48,277 nt of DNA from positions 1 through 48,277 of the forward strand of contig QWHO01000054.1 of assembly GCA_021404945.1 (NCBI GenBank), read 5' to 3'. The translations under genes were made by a program, and so were the position numbers. Below the pieces are notes generated by a model, which was not told the DNA's origin, did no database searches, and saw only the letters and a list, made by a program, of their open reading frames with translations. This document shows positions 24,851 through 32,720 of this stretch, in pieces; position 1 is the first letter of the stretch, and every line of letters starts with the position of its first letter. The stretch comes from a bacterium CPR1 (GTDB lineage Bacteria > Vulcanimicrobiota > Xenobia > Xenobiales > QWHO01).

Positions 24851-25267
24851 CTATTCCCCGGCCATCCACCAGTGGCTCCCGGTGATCAGCCCGTCGCGGT
24901 ACCAAAAGCACAGGAAGTCGTGCCCGCCTCGCCAGTGGTAGACCAGAATGCGCTGGGTGCCCTCCCCGCATCCCCCTCCGGCCATCGCCCACAGATTCGA
25001 GCCCGGGGCAGCGGCCTTGTCCGGCGGCCCCATCAGCTCCTCCACCTCCACGGCCCGGTGGCGACCGTCCCCCAGCAACTCGCCCAGCCGCCCCATCACC
25101 CGGTGCTTGCGCCCGTCCCACGAGTCCACCGCCTCGACCCACCGGTCCCCGCCCGAGAACCAGCCTCGCACCTCACGCAGCTGGCGGTACTCGCGGGCCA
25201 GAGTGACCAGGTCTTCGGCCCGCGCGGGTAGCACCAGGAGGATAGCGACCAGGAGCAGAGCGCGCAT
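24851..25267 (-). CDS. Small secreted protein of unknown function
   Basis: This 138-residue protein has a signal peptide (MRALLLVAILLVLPARA, cleavage before EDLV). The mature part has VMGRLGELLGDGRHRAVEVEELMGPPD and ends with ILVYHWRGGHDFLCFWYRDGLITGSHWWMAGE. The order of a LMGPPD-like turn, then YxWRGxHDxLxFxxxxGxVxxSxWxxAxE, recalls a widespread small BamE/SmpA-like or beta-lactamase-inhibitor-like fold, but no firm family can be given. No lipobox is seen. It probably acts in the periplasm or outside the cell. Confidence 0.55.
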   Translation of the reverse strand: MRALLLVAILLVLPARAEDLVTLAREYRQLREVRGWFSGGDRWVEAVDSWDGRKHRVMGRLGELLGDGRHRAVEVEELMGPPDKAAAPGSNLWAMAGGGCGEGTQRILVYHWRGGHDFLCFWYRDGLITGSHWWMAGE

Positions 25268-25319
25268 GCTGTATCCTTGCCCTCCGAGGTTGCCGATCCC
25301 TGGCGAAATGCCTGAGGAG

Positions 25320-25715
25320 TCAGCGCACGAGGCGAATTTCCAAATCCAGGCTCAGCTGCTCCCAGATCTGGTCCGCGGTCAAAACCGGCAATCGAAGGCG
25401 CCTGGCCAGGGCCAGACAAGCCCTGTCGCCCAGGGAGAGGCCCAGCGGCCGTGTGATGGGTCGAAGTCGCGCGGCCTCCAGCGAGTCCTCCGGTAGGAAT
25501 GGCTCCAGGGCAATGAGTTGCCCGATGATCCCACGTGCCCTGAGATCCGATTCGATGTCCTCAGCGGACTGGCCGTTGGCCTCAAAGAAGCTCAGAGCCT
25601 CAGCCCAGTTCACAGTGCTGAGTGCGCCCCCTGTGCGCAGGTTGTCTCTGACCACCTGCGCTCCCGGCTCGAGTCGCAAGAACGCCAGCAGCGCCGAGGC
25701 ATCCAGAACCGTCAC
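25320..25715 (-). CDS. vapC: PIN-domain ribonuclease toxin, VapC family (second locus)
   Basis: This 131-residue PIN-domain protein has its acidic residues at Asp5 (VLDASALLAFL), Glu39 (NWAEAL), Asp97 (LSLGDRACLALA) and Asp115 (LTADQIWEQL). The LSLGDRACLALA segment places it in the VapC group paired with AbrB/MazE-type antitoxins rather than the group at 2562. The start GTG 25715 overlaps the antitoxin stop (GTGA, 25715-25712). It is probably an active RNase held by its antitoxin; the target RNA is not predictable. Confidence 0.87.
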   Translation of the reverse strand: MTVLDASALLAFLRLEPGAQVVRDNLRTGGALSTVNWAEALSFFEANGQSAEDIESDLRARGIIGQLIALEPFLPEDSLEAARLRPITRPLGLSLGDRACLALARRLRLPVLTADQIWEQLSLDLEIRLVR

Positions 25716-25948
25716 TTATGGCCCCAATCTTGCTTTCGGTCCCGCAAGAATTCGTCCACTGTCCCCTGCACGTGGCGATAGTGACCCATCGCGTCGTCCA
25801 GGACGGATTGAGCCCGGACCAGTCGCACCGATCCATCCGGCTCTGGCACAAGCAAGACCAGGTCCCCCGCCTGAATCCCCAGTTTCCTGCGCAGCTCCGC
25901 CGGAAGAACCATGCGCCCCCGATCACCGATCTGGACAACGTGTGCCAC
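25712..25948 (-). CDS. vapB: AbrB/MazE-type VapB antitoxin
   Basis: From GTG 25948 the protein has 78 residues. It begins MAHVVQIGDRGRMVLPAELRRKLGIQAGDLVLLVPE, a swapped-hairpin AbrB/SpoVT DNA-binding domain. The C-terminal helix (SVLDDAMGHYRHVQGTVDEFLRDRKQDWG) should bind the PIN toxin. I prefer this start to ATG 26062 because a -35/-10 pair lies just upstream and ends seven bases before the GTG, so the longer form would not be transcribed from it. Autorepression is inferred from the AGAGT-N5-ACTCT palindrome over the -10 box. Confidence 0.8.
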   Translation of the reverse strand: MAHVVQIGDRGRMVLPAELRRKLGIQAGDLVLLVPEPDGSVRLVRAQSVLDDAMGHYRHVQGTVDEFLRDRKQDWGHK

Positions 25949-25955
25949 ATCGAAG

Positions 25956-25984
25956 AGTATACCACTCTCAAGAAATTCCCACAA
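25956..25984 (-). promoter_or_regulatory. Promoter and operator of the second vapBC, apparently leaderless
   Basis: On the minus strand, -35 TTGTGG (25984-25979) is separated by 17 bp from -10 TATACT (25961-25956). The GTG start lies seven bases after the -10 box, so the transcript should begin at or next to the start codon. AGAGT and ACTCT flank the -10 region as a small inverted repeat, a likely antitoxin-binding site. Confidence 0.6.
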
Positions 25985-26213
25985 CGCTGGCGGCGAGGAG
26001 CGGGTGCGAGGGTCTGGTCCAACGACGACGCTCCCCTTTCCGGCGAGTCTATCAGGCTCCATCGCCCTGCTTGATGGCGAGAGCGATCAGACTGCCCAGG
26101 GCAGGGCAGCTCGCGCTCGAGAAGGCTCTGCACCTGAGGCGCCCGGGATCAGAGCCTGGTCGCTTTGACTCGCCATCAGCTTCCTTTCAGGCCGGCCTGG
26201 TAATCTGCAGGCG

Positions 26214-27173
26214 ATGGTCCTTCCTGTCTCCTGGTCCTTGCCGTTCACGACCCGCCCCAAGAGCTCTGGCGCTGCTGCCGATCCGCAGGGCGACTGCGAG
26301 CCGCTGGCCCGGGTGGCTCTGGAGAGAGTGTGCCAGACGGTGCAGGCGGCTGGCAAGGTTCCAACCGCCGTCCTGCCCGGAATGGTGGCGGGAGCAGCCC
26401 ACGGGGCCAGCGGTGGCCTCACAGAGAAGCAGCTCGTCCGGGTGCTCGAGGTGGCCACGGGTGTTCAGCTTGCGGTCCTGGCCGCTCTGACCCGTGGTCG
26501 AGGCAAGGGCAAGACGCGCGTTCAGCCGGTGACCAGCTCGGCGCTCAAGATCGGCAAGCAACTCCTCGCGCCTGGCGGGGATCACGACAGGGTGGCCCGC
26601 GAGCTGGCCGCCCACAAACCGGAAGGCAACCTCGTCGAGCGGGCCGTGAAGGGTGCGGGTCAGGGCGTGAGGACAGCTGTGGCGGAGGGAATCTCCACCG
26701 CCTGCGCCGAGGGCCGCGGGGATGCAGCCGGTCTGTGGGAGGGCACCCGGATGGTGCCGGTCATCTTGCAGGAGGGGGAGGACCCGAAGAGCTGGTGGGC
26801 CAGCCTGGCGGGCGGCGCCACGGCCGTCTTGCTCTTCCCGGGGGCGGTTGCGGACGGGCTGGTCATCGCCCTGGACCAGGAGCAACTGGCCTCTCCCTTG
26901 CTGGTGGGAGCAGGCTCAGTGGCCGCCGTGGTCATCGTGGGAGCGTCCACGCTGGGAGCGCCCGTGGCTCTGGTCGGTGGAGGGCTGGCCCTGGCGGCCT
27001 CCCTGAAAGGAGCCCGAGCCACCCACGAGCTGGTGGAGGAGAGCATCCAGAAGCTGGAGAGCACGGCCCCCGATCTGGGTGACCCCGTGGCCAATGAGCG
27101 GCGCGATTTCATGGGCGCGCTGGTGGTGAGCGGGGCGGCCGGCGCGCGGGGTGGCTACCTCTCCTGGGCCTGA
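26214..27173 (+). CDS. Ala/Gly-rich protein with glycine-zipper-like segments
   Basis: This 319-residue protein begins at ATG 26214 with a flexible N-terminus (MVLPVSWSLPFTTRPKSSGA) like those of the proteins at 43383-45662. After a helical region it has long stretches of small residues with GxxxG/AxxxG spacing, such as VVIVGASTLGAPVALVGGGLALAASL and WWASLAGGATAVLLFPGAVADGL. They could insert in membranes or pack as glycine zippers. No signal peptide or enzyme motif is present and no family was recognised. The similarity to the minus-strand group at 43-46 kb is in style and composition, not shown by alignment. The 3' end overlaps the convergent phosphatidyltransferase gene by 19 bp. Confidence 0.5.
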   Translation: MVLPVSWSLPFTTRPKSSGAAADPQGDCEPLARVALERVCQTVQAAGKVPTAVLPGMVAGAAHGASGGLTEKQLVRVLEVATGVQLAVLAALTRGRGKGKTRVQPVTSSALKIGKQLLAPGGDHDRVARELAAHKPEGNLVERAVKGAGQGVRTAVAEGISTACAEGRGDAAGLWEGTRMVPVILQEGEDPKSWWASLAGGATAVLLFPGAVADGLVIALDQEQLASPLLVGAGSVAAVVIVGASTLGAPVALVGGGLALAASLKGARATHELVEESIQKLESTAPDLGDPVANERRDFMGALVVSGAAGARGGYLSWA

Positions 27174-27784
27174 GGCCTGTCCTGGCGCAGGTAGGGAAGC
27201 AGCTTTCCCGTCTGCACCAGGCTGCGGGCGTAGATCAGGCGCTGGACCGCTCCTACCAACGACACGGTGGCCATCAGCCAGAGGGCCAGCTCGGCGCTCT
27301 GGCTCCAGCCCAGCGCCAGTAGCAGGATGGAGACGAGCACCAGCGCCACCCGTTCGGAGCGGTCACCCCAGCCAGGCCAATCGTGGTTGTCCGAGACGAT
27401 CACCAGGCCGGTGCGGGCCTTGACGTAGGAGACCAGGGAAGAGCAGCCCAGAGCTGAGGCAGCCGCCAGCGGAAAGAGGCCGGCCAGGCCAGCCAGCAGA
27501 GCCGCGTCCACCACCCGGTCCACCACCGATTCGAGCAGGTTGCCGAAGGGTGTCACCCGACCCTGGAGCGTGGCCACCGGGCCATCCACGAAGTCCACCA
27601 GCACTGCAGGCAGGGCCAGGGCCAGGGCCCAGCCCGGCTGGCCATGGAGGATCAGCCCGGCCGCTCCCAGGGAAAGGGGGACGGCCGACAGGGTGAGCAG
27701 GTTGGGGGGGATGCCGGTAGCGGCGATGGGGCGAGCCAGACCCATCTTGACCGGCATGACCGCCTGGCGCAGCTGGTTGAGCAT
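27155..27784 (-). CDS. CDP-alcohol phosphatidyltransferase family protein
   Basis: This 209-residue membrane enzyme has about six hydrophobic helices. The family signature D-x2-DG-x2-AR-x8-G-x3-D-x3-D appears as Asp64, Asp67, Gly68, Ala71, Gly81 and Asp89, but with Thr72 in place of Arg and Glu85 in place of the third Asp. The family moves a phosphatidyl group from a CDP-linked lipid to an alcohol to form phospholipid headgroups. The substitutions fall in the CDP- and metal-binding site, so activity or substrate may differ. It lies six bases downstream of a small secreted-protein gene on the same strand, likely co-transcribed. Confidence 0.75.
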   Translation of the reverse strand: MLNQLRQAVMPVKMGLARPIAATGIPPNLLTLSAVPLSLGAAGLILHGQPGWALALALPAVLVDFVDGPVATLQGRVTPFGNLLESVVDRVVDAALLAGLAGLFPLAAASALGCSSLVSYVKARTGLVIVSDNHDWPGWGDRSERVALVLVSILLLALGWSQSAELALWLMATVSLVGAVQRLIYARSLVQTGKLLPYLRQDRPQAQER

Positions 27785-27790
27785 GCCCTT

Positions 27791-28123
27791 TCAGCGGCGC
27801 TTCCAGACTGCCGACCAGGAGCGCTTCTGGTTGAAGATCTTCACGCTGTCCGAGTCGGCGCGGTAGAGGCCCAGCACCCGCTCCTCTTTGGCGTCGTAAT
27901 AGAACTCGCTGTCGGAGGTCCAGTGGGCCGTGTACTCGGCGGGCGGGCCGCTCTGGTTGTAGACCTGGACCAGAAAGGTCTCCGGCTGGCCCGAGTAGGC
28001 AACGGCAACCTCCTTGCCGCTGGAGGAGACCCAGTAGCCGACGACCCGATCGCTGCGAGGTTGCCCGGTCTGGGCCAGCACTGCAACCTGAAGCAAGATG
28101 ACCAGAAGAAGACGCTTGAGCAT
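27791..28123 (-). CDS. Small secreted beta-rich protein
   Basis: This 110-residue protein has a signal peptide (MLKRLLLVILLQVAVLA). The mature part is about 92 residues with repeated beta-strand pattern: VVGYWVSSSGKEVAVAYSGQ, FLVQVYNQSG, YTAHWTSDSEFYYDAKEERVLGLY. This looks like a small lipocalin-like or META-like barrel. No cysteine follows the leader, so it is not a lipoprotein. It is encoded just upstream of the phosphatidyltransferase. Function unknown. Confidence 0.6.
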   Translation of the reverse strand: MLKRLLLVILLQVAVLAQTGQPRSDRVVGYWVSSSGKEVAVAYSGQPETFLVQVYNQSGPPAEYTAHWTSDSEFYYDAKEERVLGLYRADSDSVKIFNQKRSWSAVWKRR

Positions 28124-28177
28124 TGGCCGGCTTTCGTCACGGGGTCTCGTTCAGCCTGCGCTGGATGTGGCTCATCA

Positions 28178-28852
28178 TCAGGCCTGCTCCTGCACCGGGG
28201 TCAGGCAGTCCGGCCCCTCGTGGGCCGGAGAGTTGACCACGGGAGAGACGGCGTAACTCTCCATCTCATCGGCGGGATAAGGCCGCAGGAGCCCCTGCAG
28301 CGCCTCGGGGCTGGCATCGTGGTCGAGCCAGAGGGTGCGGGCCTCTCGGGGCAAGATGACCGGCATGCGGTCGTGCAGCCGGCTGACCAGAGCGTTGGCA
28401 TCCGTCGTGATCAGGCTGCAACTGCGCACGGTCTCACCCTCGGCTGGCCGCCAACTGGCCCACAGGCCGGCGAAGGCGAAGGGGCGGCGGTTCTTCAAGC
28501 CGATGAAATAGGGCTGCTTGCGCCGATTGGCGGTCGTCTGCCACTCGTAGAATCCGTCTGCCAGGACCAGGCAGCGCTTGCCCTCAAAGGACTTTCGAAA
28601 AGCCGGCTTGGAGGCCACGCTGTCGCTGCGGGCATTGATCAGCTTGCTGCCGATCTTGAGATCCCTGGCCCAGAACGGCACCAGACCCCAGCGCAAGAGC
28701 TGGATCTTGCCTGGCTCGCGGTCGCAGATGACCGCGGCCCCCTGGGTGGGAGCCAGGTTGTAGCGTGGCTCGAAGTGCTCGTCCACCTCTTGCACCCCGA
28801 ACTCCTCGATGAGCTGCTCGGGCCTCGCCGTGAGCGTGATGCGGCCGCACAT
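28178..28852 (-). CDS. SOS response-associated peptidase / abasic-site DNA shield (SRAP, YedK-like)
   Basis: This 224-residue SRAP protein begins MCGRITLT, so removal of Met exposes the reactive Cys2. The other active-site residues are present: Asn in EPRYNLAPTQ, Glu in LADGFYEWQT, and His in SRLHDRMPVIL. HMCES/YedK proteins form a covalent thiazolidine link to abasic sites in single-stranded DNA, protecting them from cleavage. Its ATG shares one base with the stop of the upstream transglutaminase-like gene (TAATG at 28854-28850), so translation may be coupled. No LexA box was recognised nearby. Confidence 0.92.
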   Translation of the reverse strand: MCGRITLTARPEQLIEEFGVQEVDEHFEPRYNLAPTQGAAVICDREPGKIQLLRWGLVPFWARDLKIGSKLINARSDSVASKPAFRKSFEGKRCLVLADGFYEWQTTANRRKQPYFIGLKNRRPFAFAGLWASWRPAEGETVRSCSLITTDANALVSRLHDRMPVILPREARTLWLDHDASPEALQGLLRPYPADEMESYAVSPVVNSPAHEGPDCLTPVQEQA

Positions 28853-31407
28853 TACTGCATCTTGAAGCGGGTCTCTTGGAGCACGACTTCCAGGTTCTGG
28901 GTGGGGATGGCGATCTTGACCACCTGGTTCTTCTCGTTGAGGAAGAAGGCCATCCCTCCGTCCGACTCCAGTCGCCAGACCTGCATCTCCTCGCCGTCCG
29001 GGCCGGCCAGCGGCTCTTGTCCGCGCACCTCGAGCACCATCTCGCGGGTCCGCAGCTCTTCGGGCACGAAGATGTGGAACGTGTATTTGTCACCCACGTT
29101 GTAAGTCTTGCCGGATTCGGGTTTGGGGGTCTGGCCCACCACCAGGGCCCACTGGGAGAGGAAGCGCTGGTCGGTCAGGTAGGTGCCCTGTGAGAAGGGC
29201 ACCTCGCGCACCACCGGTCCGCTTTTCTCCTGGCGCTCTTGACGGGCCACGTCGCGGCTGAAGGCAAAACTCTGCTCCATGGTCTTCTGGCCGTTCTCCA
29301 GGGCCTGCAGCTTGAACTCCAGGGGCAGACCGCGAGTATCCACAAAGAGCTCGGAATCGGCTTTATAGGGTACTGTCTGGGCCTGGTTGATCTCGGCGGC
29401 AGCCTGGAAGACGTAGCCTTCCTTGTCGCCCCGCACCACCAGCTCGGTGATGCCGGCCGTCTCTTGACCGATCTTCTGGCCGTCCTTGACGATGGTGTAG
29501 ACTCGCTCCTCACCCACCGGCCAGCTCAGCTCGCTGTTGAAGAAGGCCACCTTGCTCGGAGCGCGGGGGGCGTAACTGATCACCTTGACATCCAGGCTCT
29601 GCACGTCCCCGCTCTCCCAGAGGGCGATGTGGCTCGCTCCCACGTGCCCCTGCTCCTGGGTGGTCGGGTCGAAGGGGGTCCAGCCTTCGTTCGGGCCCAG
29701 CCAGATCTCGGCCCAGTGATGGGGGACGAAGGAGCCGTCACGGAACAACAGTCCCCCCACCCGACGCGCGGGCAGCTTCGCCGCCCGCGCCATGGCCACC
29801 AGCACCAGGGCTTTGCTCTCGGGGTTGCCCACGCCGCTCTCCAGGGCGTAGCGGGCCGAGGGCAGCGAGACCCCCTCCTCGATCTGCGACTGCACGTAGT
29901 TGCAAAGCCGGCGGGCCGCCGAGTAGGTGTTCTCGGCTTTCCAGGTCAGCTCGAGCGACTTGTTGACGATGGGAGAAAAATCCGATTCCACGCCGGGACC
30001 GGGCTTGAGGTAGGGAGCCACATCCTCGGGCACCGCATCGCGATAGGGATAGGGTGTGCGGCGCTCGCTCTCGATCGGCACCGAGCGCACCACCACGCGC
30101 CCCTTCATGTACCCCTCGCGCAACTCGCCGGTGAAATACTGGCGATAGCCGGGTACTTTGTGATCGGCAAACTGCCCGCCCCGCAGCGAGATCTCCACGT
30201 CGGCCTCCAGGGCCGTGAGCTTCTCGGGGTCCGGGAAGAAGACGTTGGAGGCGCGCACCTTGCGGGGCCAGAGGTCGAGCCCTTTGGAGGCCTCTACCTT
30301 CTGGATGACCTTGGGATCGGAGACCCGGCGCAGAACCAGGCCCCGCCCGATCTCGTTCACTTCCAGCAGCTCCAGGTTGGGCTCCGACACGCGCACGGAG
30401 GCCAGCAATTCACCCTTCAGGTCGGTGATCACATAAAGGCGGGTGCTCACGTCCTTGCCGCCCCATTTGATCTTCTCGATCTTGGGGGCGTACACGACGA
30501 TCTGCCCGCTGCCACGCAGAATCGGATCGTAGGCTGTGAGCACTCCCCCGTTGACGGCCGAGCGGATCAAGAGCCAGTAGTGCTCGGGGAAGGTGTCCAG
30601 AGCCCCCCACAGGTTGTTGAACAAAAGGCGCGGGGTCTCGCCCTGCGGGAAGCTGAACAGGTGCTGCTGCTGGATCTTCCCGGCTGTATTGGTCTGGGCG
30701 ATGGCCCCCTCGGTGTAGACGCACTCCAGGCCGAAGATGTCGTCTTTCTTGCCTGAGCCCTGCTTGCAGGTGAAAAGCGACGGCTCCAGGGTCTTCTTCT
30801 CCACGATCAGCTTGGATTGGAAGACGGTGTCGGTCACCCCTCCCACGCCCAGCTTGATGCGGCCGCGCGAATCGAGGATGTAGTACTGCTCCCCCGCCAG
30901 GCCCATGGAGCCGGTCACCTGATACATCGAGAAACCGACCAGCTTGTCATCGTAGAGGATCTCGAAGAGGGCGGCATTGCCCACGGGAAGATTGGCCTTG
31001 ACCACGACCGGGCCCGCCGGCATGGGCCGCGGGGCCAGGGGAGCGGGCCGGGTCGCATCGGCGGGAGGCTCGTCGGGAGACATCTCGGTCGGCTCGAAAT
31101 CTTCATCCGGGTCGGGGGGGGCATCGGGCATGTCTGGCAGCACCAGGGGAGGCAGGGAGCCCGGGGTCGAGGTGGGCTGAGAGGCAGGCACAGCCGGGGC
31201 CGGCACGGCCGTGGTGTTGGGCGCTCCCGCCGGGGGCTGGTCGGGCTCTTGAGCCGGTGCGCCAGAGACCAGCAGCCAGAAGGCCAGGATGAGGCTCAGG
31301 GCCAGGCGGCTCGGGCGCCCGGACGGTGTATGCTGGCCTGCGGAGGCGGCCGGAGGACCCGGGCGAGCCGATCTCCCGAAAAGCTTGCGAGCGTAATCCA
31401 CTAACAT
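28852..31407 (-). CDS. Exported transglutaminase-like protein lacking the catalytic cysteine
   Basis: This 851-residue protein has a hydrophobic N-terminal export or anchor segment (LALSLILAFWLLVSGAPA, about residues 35-52), a Pro-rich linker and a large beta domain. A transglutaminase-like core spans about residues 490-600. The usual G-D-C motif reads G527-N-P529-E-S-K, so the nucleophile is absent. His563 (HHWAEIW) and Asp580 (FDPTT), the other triad members, remain, as does the LPARRVGGLLF segment. The C-terminal 230 residues are further beta structure. It is probably a binding or structural pseudoenzyme. It starts six bases after trpC, with AGGA upstream, and overlaps the SRAP gene by one base. 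Confidence 0.75.
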   Translation of the reverse strand: MLVDYARKLFGRSARPGPPAASAGQHTPSGRPSRLALSLILAFWLLVSGAPAQEPDQPPAGAPNTTAVPAPAVPASQPTSTPGSLPPLVLPDMPDAPPDPDEDFEPTEMSPDEPPADATRPAPLAPRPMPAGPVVVKANLPVGNAALFEILYDDKLVGFSMYQVTGSMGLAGEQYYILDSRGRIKLGVGGVTDTVFQSKLIVEKKTLEPSLFTCKQGSGKKDDIFGLECVYTEGAIAQTNTAGKIQQQHLFSFPQGETPRLLFNNLWGALDTFPEHYWLLIRSAVNGGVLTAYDPILRGSGQIVVYAPKIEKIKWGGKDVSTRLYVITDLKGELLASVRVSEPNLELLEVNEIGRGLVLRRVSDPKVIQKVEASKGLDLWPRKVRASNVFFPDPEKLTALEADVEISLRGGQFADHKVPGYRQYFTGELREGYMKGRVVVRSVPIESERRTPYPYRDAVPEDVAPYLKPGPGVESDFSPIVNKSLELTWKAENTYSAARRLCNYVQSQIEEGVSLPSARYALESGVGNPESKALVLVAMARAAKLPARRVGGLLFRDGSFVPHHWAEIWLGPNEGWTPFDPTTQEQGHVGASHIALWESGDVQSLDVKVISYAPRAPSKVAFFNSELSWPVGEERVYTIVKDGQKIGQETAGITELVVRGDKEGYVFQAAAEINQAQTVPYKADSELFVDTRGLPLEFKLQALENGQKTMEQSFAFSRDVARQERQEKSGPVVREVPFSQGTYLTDQRFLSQWALVVGQTPKPESGKTYNVGDKYTFHIFVPEELRTREMVLEVRGQEPLAGPDGEEMQVWRLESDGGMAFFLNEKNQVVKIAIPTQNLEVVLQETRFKMQ

Positions 31408-31413
31408 CGTTTC

Positions 31414-32205
31414 CTATGCCTCAACGGAGTTCTCCTGACCTTCCCGCAGCCGTCGCAGAGCGAGAGCCGGATCTTCTGCTGTCACCAGCGATTCGCCTAC
31501 CAGAAAGGCATCCATTTCCGGCAGCTCCTCGAGCTCGAGACGACTGAAGAATCCACTCTCGCTGACCCGGACGACCGCGGGGGGCAGGCGCGCTCCCAGT
31601 TTCTGAGAGATTTTCCGGTCAACTTGAAAACTGGTCAGGTTGCGGTTGTTGATTCCGACCAGGGAGGGGCTGAGGGGGAGAGCCCGCTCCAGCTCGGCCT
31701 CGTCGTGCACTTCGACCAGGGCGGCCATCCCCAGCTTGCGGGCCAGCGATTGCATCTCTGCCAACAGCTCGTCGCTCAGGGCGGCTACGATGAGCAGCAC
31801 GGCGTCGGCCCCCATGGCGCGCGAAGCATAAATTTCCCAGGGCTCGAGCAGGAAATCCTTGCGCAGGACGGGCAACTCGACGGCCTGGCGAGCGGACTTC
31901 AGGTCGGCGGAGTGGCCCTGGAAGTGCTCTGTTTCGGTCAGAACCGACAGGGCGCAAGCGCCTCCGGCCGCATAGCGGCGGGCCAGGTCGGCCGGGTCGA
32001 GGGAGCGGTTGAGCACCCCTCGTGAGGGAGAGGACCGCTTGATCTCGGCGATGATGCGGGGCCAGGGGCCCGCCTTGAGAGCGGCGGCAAAGTCGCGGAC
32101 CGGCCCGGCCGCCGCGGCCGCCTGCTCGAATTCGCGCTGGCGGGCCGGACCTGACTGAAATTCGCTCGACTGCCGACGCGTATTCAGAATCTTCTCGAGG
32201 TACAT
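31414..32205 (-). CDS. trpC: Indole-3-glycerol-phosphate synthase
   Basis: From ATG 32205 (MYLEKILNTRRQ) the enzyme has 263 residues, the normal length. It closes the indole ring in tryptophan synthesis from CdRP. Conserved motifs are complete: IIAEIKRSSPSRG (catalytic Lys and phosphate loop), VLRKDFLLEPWEIY, ALVEVHDEAEL, VGINNRNLTSFQVD, RVSESGF and AFLVGESLV. A longer in-frame start at 32280 adds non-conserved sequence. No other trp gene is nearby, so this is a dispersed trp pathway. It is followed at once by the transglutaminase-like gene. Confidence 0.95.
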   Translation of the reverse strand: MYLEKILNTRRQSSEFQSGPARQREFEQAAAAAGPVRDFAAALKAGPWPRIIAEIKRSSPSRGVLNRSLDPADLARRYAAGGACALSVLTETEHFQGHSADLKSARQAVELPVLRKDFLLEPWEIYASRAMGADAVLLIVAALSDELLAEMQSLARKLGMAALVEVHDEAELERALPLSPSLVGINNRNLTSFQVDRKISQKLGARLPPAVVRVSESGFFSRLELEELPEMDAFLVGESLVTAEDPALALRRLREGQENSVEA

Positions 32206-32291
32206 TCTCGCGGCCCGCGTTTTCGGCCACCGGGGCGGGAATCCTCCGCCCCGTGTAGGATTTGGCGGCGCGGTGGGCAAAGCTGCCGCCC

Positions 32292-32720
32292 ATGGTGACC
32301 TGCCGTTTGATCCTGGCCGACCAGCCCGAGTTCGAGCAGGCCTTGCAGTTGCGCCACATGGTCTTTGTGGAGGAGCAGGGCGTGCCTCCCGAGCTCGAGC
32401 GCGACGAGCATGACGGCTCGGCTCACCATGCGATGGCTTTTCAGGACGAGCGGTTGCTGGGCACGGCCCGGCTCGTGAGAAACGGAGCCCGAGGCAAGAT
32501 CGGGCGTGTTGCAGTTTTGAGCCAGGCGCGCGGCCAGGGGACCGGGGTCGAGCTGATGCGGTTTCTGGAGCAGCAGGCGGGCCACATGGGTCTCTGCGAG
32601 CTGTACCTCGATGCCCAACTGGCTGTGATCGCTTTTTACGAGCGGCTGGGTTACTCCGCTGAGGGCGAGACTTTCCTCGACGCCGGCATCTGGCACCGGC
32701 GCATGCGAAAGCAGCTGTGA
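32292..32720 (+). CDS. GNAT acetyltransferase (ElaA/YjcF-like)
   Basis: From ATG 32292 the protein has 142 residues. It shows the small GNAT pattern RHMVFVEEQGVPPELERDEHD, AHHAMAFQDERLLGTARLV, then the acetyl-CoA loop GKIGRVAVLSQARGQGTGVELM (RGQGTG) and LYLDAQLAVIAFYERLGYSAEGETFLDAGIWHRRM. This set is typical of the ElaA/YjcF type. The acceptor is unknown. Its stop overlaps the GTG start of the kinase-FGE gene (GTGA at 32717-32720), so the two are co-translated. Confidence 0.88.
   Translation: MVTCRLILADQPEFEQALQLRHMVFVEEQGVPPELERDEHDGSAHHAMAFQDERLLGTARLVRNGARGKIGRVAVLSQARGQGTGVELMRFLEQQAGHMGLCELYLDAQLAVIAFYERLGYSAEGETFLDAGIWHRRMRKQL

Noticed and set aside
29239-30756. 505-codon plus-strand open frame opposite the transglutaminase-like gene
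   Set aside because: Antisense shadow; the minus-strand protein has export, core and coupling evidence.
32292-32720. GNAT as the N-acetyltransferase (MdnD-like) of the graspetide pathway
   Set aside because: It is 3.9 kb away, on the other strand, of the ElaA type, and coupled to the pseudokinase-FGE gene.
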